Of a stretch of DNA of 64,000 nt, positions 27,032 to 35,623 are shown in pieces. Location of the stretch: assembly GCF_013620825.1 (NCBI RefSeq), contig NZ_NJIC01000001.1, positions 62,001 through 126,000 of the forward strand, given 5' to 3'. Position 1 is the stretch's first letter; the number at the start of each line of letters is the position of its first letter. Under the pieces are notes generated by a model. That model did no database searches. It saw only the letters and a program-made list of their open reading frames with translations, and had not been told where the DNA came from. The DNA is from Rhodanobacter sp. PCA2. GTDB taxonomy: Bacteria > Pseudomonadota > Gammaproteobacteria > Xanthomonadales > Rhodanobacteraceae. Both the position numbers and the translations under genes were made by a program.

Positions 27032-28915
27032 ATGACCGATCACGCGTCGTCTCCGTTCCCCGCTGGCGAGCAAACCCTGCAACGCATCGCATCCGCATAC
27101 CGGAACGGCGACATGGCCGCGGTCATCGCCATGGCGCAGTCCCTGCCGGCGCCGGAAGCCGCACACGAAACCGTGCGCTTGCTGCTCGGCCTGGCGCTGC
27201 ATGCAAACGGACGCGACAGCGAGGCCGCCGCCTGTTTTCGCCGGCTCGTGCAGGAATATCCGGCGGTACCCGACTACTGGAACAACCTCGCCATCACGGC
27301 GCAGTTGAGCGGAGCGCTCGCCGAAGCCGGGCAGGCGTTCGGACAGGCCTTGAAGCTGTCCCCCGGCAACGCGCAGTTCCATCACAACCATGGCCTGCTG
27401 CTGGCCCGGCAGGGGCGCTGGCGCGAGGCGCGCCAGTGCCAGTTCGACGCGGTGGAACACGCCCCCGGTTTCATCGACGCCCGCCTGCAGGGCGCGCTCG
27501 CCTGCCATGTCTGCGGCGACCTGCCGGGCGAGGAAGCCATGCTGCAGGACGTGGCGCACTGGCCGCCCCAGCCGGCCGAGCAGGCGCTGTCGCTGGCCAC
27601 CATGCTCTCCGCGCGCGGCGAGCAGTCCGTCGCGTTCGACCTGCTGGACAAGGCGATCCTGTCCAGGGGCGAAGAAGGTCTCTTTCACGCCTGGCGCATC
27701 ACCGCCATGCGCGCATCCCTGCATGAGCGCGGCAATCGGCTGGACAAGGCCAGGGCCGAACTGGCGCTGTTGCCGCTGGACGCCATCGCCGCCTTGCCTG
27801 CCGGGCACGAGCCGGTGCGTTGCCGCATCTGGAGCGTGCGCGCCACGCTTCTGGCGCGCGAAGGCGAGCACGGCGACGCCGCCGACCTCTGGCAATACGT
27901 CCTCGACCATGCGCCGCTCGCCGAGCTGCGCGTCGCCGCCGCCTTCGGCCTCGCCGCCGCGCGCGACAAGCTGCGCCAGCACAAGCAGGCGTGGGAAGCG
28001 CTGCAGCTCGCGCATGTCCTGCAGTGCGAAGGCGTGCGCCACATCGTGCCGCACCTGCTCGACGAACATGCCCAGTCGCTGCCCATGGCCGGGCACCGCG
28101 TCACGCGCCGCGCCCACGATGCGTGGTCCGCGCTGCCCGCGCCGCGCGCCGGGCAGAGTCCGGTGTTCGTGGTCGGGTTCCCGCGCTCCGGCACCACCTT
28201 GCTGGAACAGATGATCGATGCGCACCCCGATTTCCGTTCGATGGACGAGCGCGCCTTCATCTACGACCTGATCGAACGCATGGAGCACGTGGGGCAGGCC
28301 TATCCGGACGATCTGGCGACGCTGCAGGCCGACGAGACGCGCATGCTGCGCGAGGCCTACGACGGCATGGTCGCCGGGGTGCTGCCCGGCCTCGGCCATG
28401 CCCGCCTCGTCGACAAGAACCCGCTCAACATGCTGAGCCTGCCGATGATGGCGCGCCTGTATCCGGAGGCGCGCTTCATCCTGTGCCTGCGCCATCCCTG
28501 CGACGTGCTGCTGAGCTGCTACATGCTGCCGTTCCGGTCGCCGTCCTTCATGACGCTGTGCTCCTCCCTGCCGCGGCTGGCGCGCGGCTATGTGCAGGCC
28601 TTCGAGCAATGGCTGTCGCACGTGGAAGTGTTCGCGCCGCGCGTGCTGGAGTGGCGCTACGAATCGGTGGTGAGCCGCTTCGACGAACACATCGCGCGGC
28701 TGGGCGGTTTCCTCGGCATCGAAGACACCGCGCCGCTGGCGCGCTTCGCCGAACACGCAAAGGCGAAGGGCTACATCAGCACGCCCAGCTACGCGCAGGT
28801 GACGCAAGGCATCCATCGCAACGCGGTCGGCCGCTGGCAGGCCTACCGCGAACATTTCGAGCCGGTGCTGCCGATACTGCGGCCGATGATGGAACGGCTG
28901 GGCTACGAGGCGTGA
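27032..28915 (+). CDS. TPR-repeat sulfotransferase family protein
   Basis: This 627-residue cytoplasmic protein joins an N-terminal tetratricopeptide solenoid (about residues 15-340) to a C-terminal sulfotransferase domain (about 375-610). The sulfotransferase has the PAPS 5'-phosphosulfate loop VGFPRSGTTLLEQ (about 380-392) and a likely PAPS 3'-phosphate segment (RFILCLRHPCDVLLSCYM). The family transfers sulfate from PAPS to an unknown acceptor. It is the first gene after a strong terminator, with the start at ATG 27032. TPR-sulfotransferases sit beside TonB receptors in several proteobacteria, but the link is not understood. Confidence 0.88.
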   Translation: MTDHASSPFPAGEQTLQRIASAYRNGDMAAVIAMAQSLPAPEAAHETVRLLLGLALHANGRDSEAAACFRRLVQEYPAVPDYWNNLAITAQLSGALAEAGQAFGQALKLSPGNAQFHHNHGLLLARQGRWREARQCQFDAVEHAPGFIDARLQGALACHVCGDLPGEEAMLQDVAHWPPQPAEQALSLATMLSARGEQSVAFDLLDKAILSRGEEGLFHAWRITAMRASLHERGNRLDKARAELALLPLDAIAALPAGHEPVRCRIWSVRATLLAREGEHGDAADLWQYVLDHAPLAELRVAAAFGLAAARDKLRQHKQAWEALQLAHVLQCEGVRHIVPHLLDEHAQSLPMAGHRVTRRAHDAWSALPAPRAGQSPVFVVGFPRSGTTLLEQMIDAHPDFRSMDERAFIYDLIERMEHVGQAYPDDLATLQADETRMLREAYDGMVAGVLPGLGHARLVDKNPLNMLSLPMMARLYPEARFILCLRHPCDVLLSCYMLPFRSPSFMTLCSSLPRLARGYVQAFEQWLSHVEVFAPRVLEWRYESVVSRFDEHIARLGGFLGIEDTAPLARFAEHAKAKGYISTPSYAQVTQGIHRNAVGRWQAYREHFEPVLPILRPMMERLGYEA

Positions 28916-28970
28916 GCCGGGCCGGGACAGCCCGCGCCTGCAGCAAGACACACAGGAAAGGGGGAATGCC

Positions 28971-30335
28971 ATGCGGGATGCATTGAAGTGGGTGGCCTGG
29001 ATCGTCGGCACCCTGGTGGTCGTACTCGTCGCGGCTTTTGCATGGGGCCGCCTGCGCCCGCCCACGCCGGCGCAAGCCGAGGCGCTGGCGCTGTTGCAAG
29101 CCGCGCCGCCGCCGCCCGGTCGCAATGCCTGGGCCGCGCTGTGGCTGCTGGATTACGAGGTGCCGGCCGAGCGCATCGATGCGACGTACGCGGAGGAACG
29201 CGCGGGCATGCAGGAGTGGGTCCGCCGCCAGATGGCCCAGTCCTCGCCCGGGGCGGGCGTCTGGGAGCCGGTGGTCGCTGCACGGTATCCGAAGCGCGCG
29301 GTCGTCAGCGCCGCGGATCGTGGGCTGCTCTGCGCGCCCCGCGAGGACGATTGCCTCGCCAAGGCGCGCGCCGGCGGCCAGCCGCTGCGCGATCTGCTGG
29401 CGCGCCAGGCCGGCCGGATCGCACAGATCGAAGCCATCAACAACGCGGACGTGCTCTGGAGCGACCTGCCGCCCGACACCTACATGTACACGCGCTTGCC
29501 CGCCTTCACGAACACGGAAGACCTGCTGCTCACGGCGGCGGCGGTGGCGTTCGTGGATGGTCGGCCGACGGAGGCGTTGACTGCCGTCTGCCGGCAGGCC
29601 GCCAGCGTGCGCCGCCTGCATGCGCACACCAACTCGCTGGTCGCCGCCATGGTCGCGAACGCATGGATGGAGGCGGACGAGCACGCGCTGGCCGGCATGC
29701 TGCGGGAACGGCCGTCCGCCGAGCCGGTGTCGGAGGCATGCACGCAGGCCTTCGCGGCACCTGCGCCGCTGGACGTCAGCCTGTGCGCGCCGATGCAATA
29801 CGAGTTCGAGACCATTGCCGGCATCGGTGCGACGCCGCTCCACCCCGACCGCGATCGTCGCTACGCGCAGCAGGCTTATCGCCTGGCGATCGATCCGCAA
29901 GGCATGCGCCGCCTGCTCGCGCCGGCCTATGCGTGGGCTTGCCGGCCGGACGTGCAGGCCGCGGCGCTCGCGGACCGGGTGCTCTCCATGGAAAACGCGG
30001 CGGCGGTGCGCTACGACCTGTTCGATCTGGTCGCGAATGCCGGCGGAGTGATCCTCGCCCGCGTCGGCGCCTCGGCTCGCGAACAGTACGCGCAATACGC
30101 GATGCGCAACGAAGACTACGCCGCCGGCCTGCGCGTGACTGCATGGCTGCTGCGCACGCGCGGCAGCGCCGGCACCGCCGCGGAGTGGCAGGAGCAACTG
30201 GTGCGGGCATTGCCGCTGCTGCGCGCGGGCGGCGACCGCGAGATCCGCATCGACCCGGATGGCCGCCAGCTGCACATGCGCTACCACGCGCCACATTCCG
30301 GCCGCAGCGAACTGGTGTTGCCGCTGCCGAAATAA
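28971..30335 (+). CDS. hypothetical membrane-anchored protein
   Basis: I do not recognise this 454-residue protein. It has one N-terminal membrane helix (about residues 5-25, WVAWIVGTLVVVLVAAFAW) and no lipobox, so it is probably anchored in the inner membrane with a large periplasmic domain. The rest is mostly alpha-helical and Ala-rich with scattered cysteines (for example LLCAPREDDCL, VSEACTQAF, DVSLCAPM), which could form disulfides. The ATG follows AGGAAAGGGGG. It lies between the sulfotransferase and ntrB genes, 55 bases after the former. No function is proposed. Confidence 0.75.
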   Translation: MRDALKWVAWIVGTLVVVLVAAFAWGRLRPPTPAQAEALALLQAAPPPPGRNAWAALWLLDYEVPAERIDATYAEERAGMQEWVRRQMAQSSPGAGVWEPVVAARYPKRAVVSAADRGLLCAPREDDCLAKARAGGQPLRDLLARQAGRIAQIEAINNADVLWSDLPPDTYMYTRLPAFTNTEDLLLTAAAVAFVDGRPTEALTAVCRQAASVRRLHAHTNSLVAAMVANAWMEADEHALAGMLRERPSAEPVSEACTQAFAAPAPLDVSLCAPMQYEFETIAGIGATPLHPDRDRRYAQQAYRLAIDPQGMRRLLAPAYAWACRPDVQAAALADRVLSMENAAAVRYDLFDLVANAGGVILARVGASAREQYAQYAMRNEDYAAGLRVTAWLLRTRGSAGTAAEWQEQLVRALPLLRAGGDREIRIDPDGRQLHMRYHAPHSGRSELVLPLPK

Positions 30336-30340
30336 GCTGT

Positions 30341-30374
30341 TGCACCATTCAGGCGCATGTACCATGATGGTGCA
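30341..30374 (+). promoter_or_regulatory. two abutting NtrC-like operators ending at the ntrB start codon
   Basis: TGCACCATTCAGGCGCA (30341-30357) and TGTACCATGATGGTGCA (30358-30374) each match TGCACC-N5-GGTGCA with one change, and lie end to end directly before the ATG at 30375. They also cover a possible promoter: TTGCAC (30340-30345), 17 bases, CATGAT (30363-30368), with +1 close to the ATG. NtrC bound here would block its own gene, and the mRNA may be leaderless. Confidence 0.7.
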
Positions 30375-31382
30375 ATGAACGTGCAGCCGTGGCAGGCATG
30401 GGCGGAACAGCTGGCGACCGGAGTGGCTCTGGTCGACTCGGACCTGCGCGTGCGCTGGCTGAACTCCGCGCTGGCCGAGTTGCTGGGCAGCGGCATGCGT
30501 CGCGCGACCGGGCAGCCGCTGGCGCTGTGGCTGGGCGCGCCGGACGACCTGGCCCAGGTGCGGCGTGCGCTGGACGAGGCGCGTTTCGTGCAACTGCGCG
30601 AGGTGGCGCTGTCCACCTTCGACGAGCGCACGCTGCAGGCCGACCTCGGCCTGCAGCCGGACGGCGCGGGCGGCCTGTTGCTGGAGGTGCACGCGCTGGC
30701 GCCGCATTCGCTGGCGGCGTCGCCGCTGTCCGCCACGCTGCGCGGTTTCGCGCACGAGGTGAAGAACCCGCTGGCTGGCCTGCGCGGCGCGGCCCAGCTG
30801 CTGCAGCGCCGGGTCGAGGGCGCCGAGCTGCAGGCGCTGGCCGGCCTCATCATCGACGAGGCCGACCGCCTCGCCGCCCTGGCGAACCGGCTTCTTCATC
30901 ACGACGCCGCGCAGGTGGGCATGGTGAACATCCACCAGCTGCTGGACCGCCTGGCCGAGTTGCTGCAGGCGGAACCCGCGCCGCCGCGGCTGCAGCAGGA
31001 CTTCGATCCCAGCCTGCCCGACGTGCGGGGCGACGCGGGGCGGCTGCAGCAGGTGCTGCTGAACCTCGCGCGCAACGCGGTGGAAGCCGGCGCCCGCACG
31101 CTCACCCTGCGCACGCGCGCCGAACACGGCGTGCGCGCCGGCGCGCGGATGCTGCGCGGCGTGCTGCGCGTGGACGTGGTCGACGACGGCCCCGGCGTGC
31201 CGGCGGAACTGCGCGACACGCTGTTCGAGCCGCTGGTGTCCGGCCGCGTCGAAGGCACCGGCCTGGGCCTGGCGCTGTCGCGCGAGATCGCGCTGGAACA
31301 CGGCGGCGAACTGCGCTGCGCCAGCCGTCCCGGCGAGACCGTATTTTCGCTGTACCTGCCGCTGGAGCGTGGCCATGAGTGA
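30375..31382 (+). CDS. ntrB: nitrogen regulation sensor kinase NtrB
   Basis: This 335-residue cytoplasmic histidine kinase/phosphatase signals nitrogen status to NtrC, normally under PII control. An N-terminal PAS-like domain (about 1-115) precedes the H-box HEVKNPL with phospho-accepting His127, then the N-box (NLARNAVEAG) and G-boxes (DDGPGVP and GTGLGLALS) of the ATPase domain. I start at ATG 30375; the upstream in-frame ATG at 30357 lies inside the operator sequence and lacks a ribosome-binding site. The gene overlaps ntrC by 8 bases. Confidence 0.93.
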   Translation: MNVQPWQAWAEQLATGVALVDSDLRVRWLNSALAELLGSGMRRATGQPLALWLGAPDDLAQVRRALDEARFVQLREVALSTFDERTLQADLGLQPDGAGGLLLEVHALAPHSLAASPLSATLRGFAHEVKNPLAGLRGAAQLLQRRVEGAELQALAGLIIDEADRLAALANRLLHHDAAQVGMVNIHQLLDRLAELLQAEPAPPRLQQDFDPSLPDVRGDAGRLQQVLLNLARNAVEAGARTLTLRTRAEHGVRAGARMLRGVLRVDVVDDGPGVPAELRDTLFEPLVSGRVEGTGLGLALSREIALEHGGELRCASRPGETVFSLYLPLERGHE

Positions 31383-32754
31383 CGAAATCTGGATCGTCGA
31401 CGACGACCGCGGCGTGCGCTTCGTGCTGGCGGCGGCGCTGCGCGAAGCCGGCCTCGCGGTGCGCGAGTTCGATGCGTCCGCAGCCGTGCACGAGGCCTTG
31501 CGCAAGCGGCGCCCCGCGCTGCTGCTCACCGACGTGCGCATGCCGGGCAGCAGCGGGCTGCAGCTGCTGGAAGAGTTGCAGCGGCAAGGCGTCGGCCCGG
31601 TGATCGTGATGAGCGCGTTCACCGACGTGGCGACCACCGCGGCGGCGTACCGCGCGGGCGCGGCGGACTATCTCGCCAAACCGTTCGACCTGGACCAGGC
31701 CGTGGCCACGGTGCAGCGCGTGCTGGCCGATCGTGCGGTACTGCCCGCACCGCCCGCCGCGGAACCGGTGCCCGCGCATGCGCTGCTGGGCGAGAGCGCG
31801 GCCATGCGCGAGGTGTTCCGCCTGATCGGGCGCGTGGCGGCCAGCGACCTCAACGTGCTGGTCACCGGCGAAACCGGCACCGGCAAGGAACTGGTGGCGC
31901 GCGCGCTGCACGAGGAAAGCGCGCGCCGCCAGCGGCCGTTCGTGGCGCTGAACACCGCGGCCATCCCCAGCGAGTTGCTGGAGAGCGAACTGTTCGGCCA
32001 CGAGGCCGGCGCGTTCACCGGCGCGCAACGGCGCGTGACGGGGCGCTTCGAGCAGGCCGAGGGCGGCACGCTGTTCCTGGACGAGATCGGCGACATGCCG
32101 CTGGCGCTGCAGACGCGCCTGTTGCGCGTGCTGGCCGGCGGCGAGTTCTACCGTGTGGGCGGGCGCGAGCTGATCCGCTGCGACGTGCGCATCGTGGCCG
32201 CCACCCACCAGGACCTCGACGCGCGTGTGGCGGCCGGGCAGTTCCGCGCCGACCTCAAGCACCGCCTCGACGTGGTGCGCATCGCGCTGCCGCCGCTGCG
32301 CGAGCGGCGCAGCGACATCCCGCTGCTGGCGCAGCACTTCCTCGCCGCCGCCACGCATGAACTGAAGCTGCCGCCCAGGCGTTTCGCGAAGCCTGCGCTG
32401 AAGGCGCTGGCGCAGCGCGACTTCCCCGGCAACGTGCGCGAACTGGAAAACCTGTGCCGCCGCCTCGCGGTGATCGCGCCGGGCGTGGAAATCCTCGCGG
32501 CGGACCTGGGCACGCCGCCGTCGGCGGCCGGCGGCGGCGACTGGACCGACGCCTTGCGCCACTGGGCCGCGCAGGCGCTGGCCGACGACGAGGCCGACAT
32601 CCACACGCGGGCGCGCGAAGCGCTGGATCGCGTGCTGCTGGAAGCCGCGCTGGCGGCGCACGGCGGCCATCGCCAGCACGCCGCCGCCGCGCTGGGCGTG
32701 GGACGCAACACCTTGACGCGCAAACTGGGCGCATCGCGGACGCGCCGCCGCTGA
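31375..32754 (+). CDS. ntrC: nitrogen regulation response regulator NtrC
   Basis: This 459-residue sigma-54 activator has an N-terminal receiver domain (phospho-acceptor Asp53 in LLTDVRMPG), a central AAA+ domain with GETGTGKE, the GAFTGA loop and [10 protein letters not shown], and a C-terminal Fis-type helix-turn-helix ([16 protein letters not shown]). The ATG at 31375 overlaps the ntrB stop. Predicted targets in the window are glnA (sites at 22428-22476, promoter at 22528) and its own operon (30341-30374). Confidence 0.96.
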   Translation: MSDEIWIVDDDRGVRFVLAAALREAGLAVREFDASAAVHEALRKRRPALLLTDVRMPGSSGLQLLEELQRQGVGPVIVMSAFTDVATTAAAYRAGAADYLAKPFDLDQAVATVQRVLADRAVLPAPPAAEPVPAHALLGESAAMREVFRLIGRVAASDLNVLVTGETGTGKELVARALHEESARRQRPFVALNTAAIPSELLESELFGHEAGAFTGAQRRVTGRFEQAEGGTLFLDEIGDMPLALQTRLLRVLAGGEFYRVGGRELIRCDVRIVAATHQDLDARVAAGQFRADLKHRLDVVRIALPPLRERRSDIPLLAQHFLAAATHELKLPPRRFAKPALKALAQRDFPGNVRELENLCRRLAVIAPGVEILAADLGTPPSAAGGGDWTDALRHWAAQALADDEADIHTRAREALDRVLLEAALAAHGGHRQHAAAALGVGRNTLTRKLGASRTRRR

Positions 32755-32771
32755 GGGCTGCGGGCTCTTGG

Positions 32772-32777
32772 TAAAAT
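32772..32777 (+). promoter_or_regulatory. possible -10 element upstream of the DUF1275 gene
   Basis: TAAAAT lies 36 bases before the start codon at 32814 and 17 bases after the ntrC stop. It is one base from the sigma-70 -10 consensus, but no good -35 is visible. Confidence 0.35.
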
Positions 32778-32813
32778 GGGCGGATGTCGACCGTCGCGAG
32801 AGAGAGCTGAGTC

Positions 32814-33491
32814 ATGCCGTTGCTGCGTCAGTTGCCCCGCTGGGCATGGTTCGGCACGGCCGCGCTCGCGTTCATCGCCGGGCTGGTGAATGCGGTCGGC
32901 TATCTCGGTTTCCGCCACGAGTCGATCAGCAACATGACCGGCAACGCCAGCCTGCTCGGTATCGCGGTGGGCCAGGGCGAGGGCGGCGAAGCGCTGCATT
33001 GGGTGCTCGCGATCGCCGCGTTCGTGCTGGGCACCATGCTCAGCGGCATCATCGTGCAGCAGAGCACGCTGAAGCTGGGGCGCCGCTACGGCGTGGCGCT
33101 GACGCTGGAATCACTGCTGCTGTTCGCGGCGGTGCCGCTGCTGGACGGCGCCCATTCGGCCGGACTCTACCTGGCCTCGGTCGCGATGGGCCTGCAGAAC
33201 GGCATGGTCAGCGCGTACAGCGGCGCCGTGGTGCGAACCACCCACGTGACCGGCATCTTCACCGACCTGGGCATCTACCTGGGCCACCTGCTGCGCGGCC
33301 TGCCGGTGGACATGCTGCGCCTGCGCGTGTGCGTGGTGGTGGCGTCCACCTTCATCTTCGGCAGCGCCATCGGCGCGCTGCTGTTCGCGCGCCTGCAGGA
33401 GCACGCCGTGCTGATTCCCGCCGCGCTTACCGGGGTCTGCGGCCTGTGCTACGGCCTGTACCGGCAGTATTCGCTGGGCGCCGCGCGCTGA
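32814..33491 (+). CDS. YoaK family (DUF1275) membrane protein
   Basis: This 225-residue protein has about six hydrophobic segments and the conserved N-terminal pattern FIAGLVNAVGY, then SNMTGNASLLG and GLQNGMVSAYSGAVVRTTHVTG, which mark the DUF1275/YoaK family of inner-membrane proteins. The function is not established. It lies 59 bases after ntrC and may be transcribed independently from a -10-like TAAAAT. It converges with the polysaccharide genes. Confidence 0.9.
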   Translation: MPLLRQLPRWAWFGTAALAFIAGLVNAVGYLGFRHESISNMTGNASLLGIAVGQGEGGEALHWVLAIAAFVLGTMLSGIIVQQSTLKLGRRYGVALTLESLLLFAAVPLLDGAHSAGLYLASVAMGLQNGMVSAYSGAVVRTTHVTGIFTDLGIYLGHLLRGLPVDMLRLRVCVVVASTFIFGSAIGALLFARLQEHAVLIPAALTGVCGLCYGLYRQYSLGAAR

Positions 33492-33511
33492 AGCGACACC
33501 GACGCGCGTCT

Positions 33512-33832
33512 TCAGCGCTCCAGCCGGCGCAGGAACACCGTCATCTCCTTCTCCGCCTGCTTGTCGCCGCGCCCGCGCGCCGCGGCGATGCCGTCGCGCC
33601 AGGCGACAGCGGCACCGGCGGAATCGCCGGCGGCGAGGCGGGCCTTGCCCAGCAGCTTCCAGGCGGCGGAGTAGCGCGGGTCGAAGCGCAGCGCATGCTG
33701 CAGTTCCTCGCCGGCCTGCACGAGGTCGCCGGCTTCCAGCAGCGCGTTGCCCAGCGCGTAGCGCAGCAGCGCGCCGTCGCGCGGGCCGCCGCACTGGCCG
33801 CGCAGGCTGGCGAGCAGCGCGTCCTTGCTCAT
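33512..33832 (-). CDS. small tetratricopeptide-repeat protein
   Basis: This 106-residue protein consists of two to three TPR-like helical pairs (for example LRYALGNALLEAGDLVQAGEEL and SAAWKLLGKARLAAGDSAGA) and a basic tail. There is no signal peptide. The ATG overlaps the stop of the upstream GT39 gene (ATGA), so the two are translationally coupled. A role in protein contacts related to sugar transfer is only a guess. Confidence 0.85.
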   Translation of the reverse strand: MSKDALLASLRGQCGGPRDGALLRYALGNALLEAGDLVQAGEELQHALRFDPRYSAAWKLLGKARLAAGDSAGAAVAWRDGIAAARGRGDKQAEKEMTVFLRRLER

Positions 33833-35556
33833 GGCTGCGCGCGCGTGCGTCCGCCGTCGGCGCCGTACACCTGGGGCGGCTGGGCCGGCTCGGGCGGGGT
33901 GGCGCCGCTGCGCAGGGCGGCCAGCGTGGTCGCGGGCCATACCACCAGCCAGGTGGAGCGGAACGGCTGCACCAGCAGCGCGTAGCGCATGATCTGCGCG
34001 TTCAGCGCGTGCGGGTGCTCCACCACCAGGCCATCTGGATGCGCCTTGGCGAACGCGGTCAGCTCCGCCTCGCCGCGCAGTTCCACTAGCGGACGGGTCA
34101 GGCGGCCCTGGAAATGGAACTGGCCGTCGTAGCTGCCGTAGTAGGCCAGCGCGCGGCCTTGCTGGTCCGCCGCGCCCAGCATCTGCGCGGTGGGACGCAG
34201 TTCGTAGCGCGGCCACATGGTCAGGGTGAACAAGGTGTTCAGTGCCAGCGTGCCGACCAGCCCCGCCACCGCCAGCCGGCGCAGTTCGCCGCGACCGCGC
34301 AGCAGCAGCAACAGGCCCAGCAACAGGAACACCACGGCGAAGTAGCGGCTGTACGGCGCGGTGGTGTCCGGCCATTCGCCGTGCAGGTAGTCGCCCGCCA
34401 CCAGGTTGGGCAGCAGGAACAGCAGCAGCGCGAACACCAGGCTGCCCACCGCCAGCGGCCAGGTGCCCAGCCAGGCGGTGCTGGCGAGCTTCGGCCGGCG
34501 TTCGCGCAGCGTGGCGATCGCCCCGCACATCAGCAGCATGGTGCCGGCCAGTTCCGGCAGCAGGTAGTAGGACTGCTTGCCGCGGATCACCGAGAACAGC
34601 AGGAACGTCGGCAGCACCCAGCACAGCGCGAAGCGCAGGCCCGGTTCCAGCGGCCGGCGCAGCGTGGCCAGCGCCACCCACGCGCGCGGCCAGCCGAAGA
34701 ACGGGAACAGCAGCAGCGGCAGCGACAGCACGTACCACAGCACCGGACGGGCATGGCTCTGCAGCGGTTCGGCCGTCTCCACGCCATGCACCACCCGGGC
34801 GGCGGTCTGGCTGAAGAACAACCGGTGCATGTAGGCATCGCCGCCGGAGAAACCGGCGGGTACCGCCCAGGCCAGCAGCATCGCCAGCCCCAGCAGCACC
34901 GCCAGCGCGCCGCAGCCGTACCAGCGGGCGCGCTGCGCCCTGGCCGCGTCGCTCCACAGCGGGCCCAGCAGCCACGGGAACAGCACGTGCAGCAGCATCA
35001 CCGGGCCCTTGGTGAGCAGGCCCAGGCCGATGCACACGCCGAACAGCCACCAGCGCGGCTGCGTGCGGCGCGCGCCAGGCACCAGGCACAGCAGCGCGCC
35101 CAGCGTCCACACCGCCAGCAGCACGTCGTACATGATCTGCAGGCCGAACAGGAACGCGTACGACAGCGCCAGCAGGCTCCACGGCGCGGCCTTCGCCATC
35201 CACGGCCGGGCGGGAAACAGCCGCCGCGCCAGCAGCGATATCAGCACCAGCTGGGCGCCGCCGAAGATCACCTCCAGCACCCGCGGCCACACGTCGCTCA
35301 CGCCGAACACGGCCCAGCCGGCCTGGATCAGCCAGAACAGCAGCGGCGCCTTCTCGCTGTAGGGCTCGCCGTTGATGTGCGGCACCAGCCAGTGGTGCTG
35401 GGTCCACATCTCCCACGCCACCGCCAGCGTGCGCGTGGAATACAGCGGCATGGGGCCGTGCGCGAAGATCGCCAGCAGGGCCGCCACCGTCCACAGCGGC
35501 AGCCACGGCCAGAGCGAGCGCAGGTGTTCGGAGCGGCTGTAGGAGGTCAGGGTCAC
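33829..35556 (-). CDS. GT39/ArnT-like lipid-linked sugar transferase
   Basis: This 575-residue polytopic membrane protein resembles ArnT and protein mannosyltransferases of family GT39, which use undecaprenyl-phosphate sugars at the periplasmic face. After the first helix comes a loop with GEPYSEKAPLLFWL, the family motif, followed by about a dozen membrane segments and a C-terminal periplasmic domain. The start is GTG at 35556. Acceptor and sugar are unknown; lipid A, core or a surface glycan are all possible. A second GT39 gene lies at 42889. Confidence 0.87.
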   Translation of the reverse strand: MTLTSYSRSEHLRSLWPWLPLWTVAALLAIFAHGPMPLYSTRTLAVAWEMWTQHHWLVPHINGEPYSEKAPLLFWLIQAGWAVFGVSDVWPRVLEVIFGGAQLVLISLLARRLFPARPWMAKAAPWSLLALSYAFLFGLQIMYDVLLAVWTLGALLCLVPGARRTQPRWWLFGVCIGLGLLTKGPVMLLHVLFPWLLGPLWSDAARAQRARWYGCGALAVLLGLAMLLAWAVPAGFSGGDAYMHRLFFSQTAARVVHGVETAEPLQSHARPVLWYVLSLPLLLFPFFGWPRAWVALATLRRPLEPGLRFALCWVLPTFLLFSVIRGKQSYYLLPELAGTMLLMCGAIATLRERRPKLASTAWLGTWPLAVGSLVFALLLFLLPNLVAGDYLHGEWPDTTAPYSRYFAVVFLLLGLLLLLRGRGELRRLAVAGLVGTLALNTLFTLTMWPRYELRPTAQMLGAADQQGRALAYYGSYDGQFHFQGRLTRPLVELRGEAELTAFAKAHPDGLVVEHPHALNAQIMRYALLVQPFRSTWLVVWPATTLAALRSGATPPEPAQPPQVYGADGGRTRAQP

Positions 35557-35623
35557 GGCGGCATTCGGGCGGGGGGTCGGCGGGATTCTAGCGGGGAGCC
35601 GCGACGCGGGGCCGCATCCGTGT

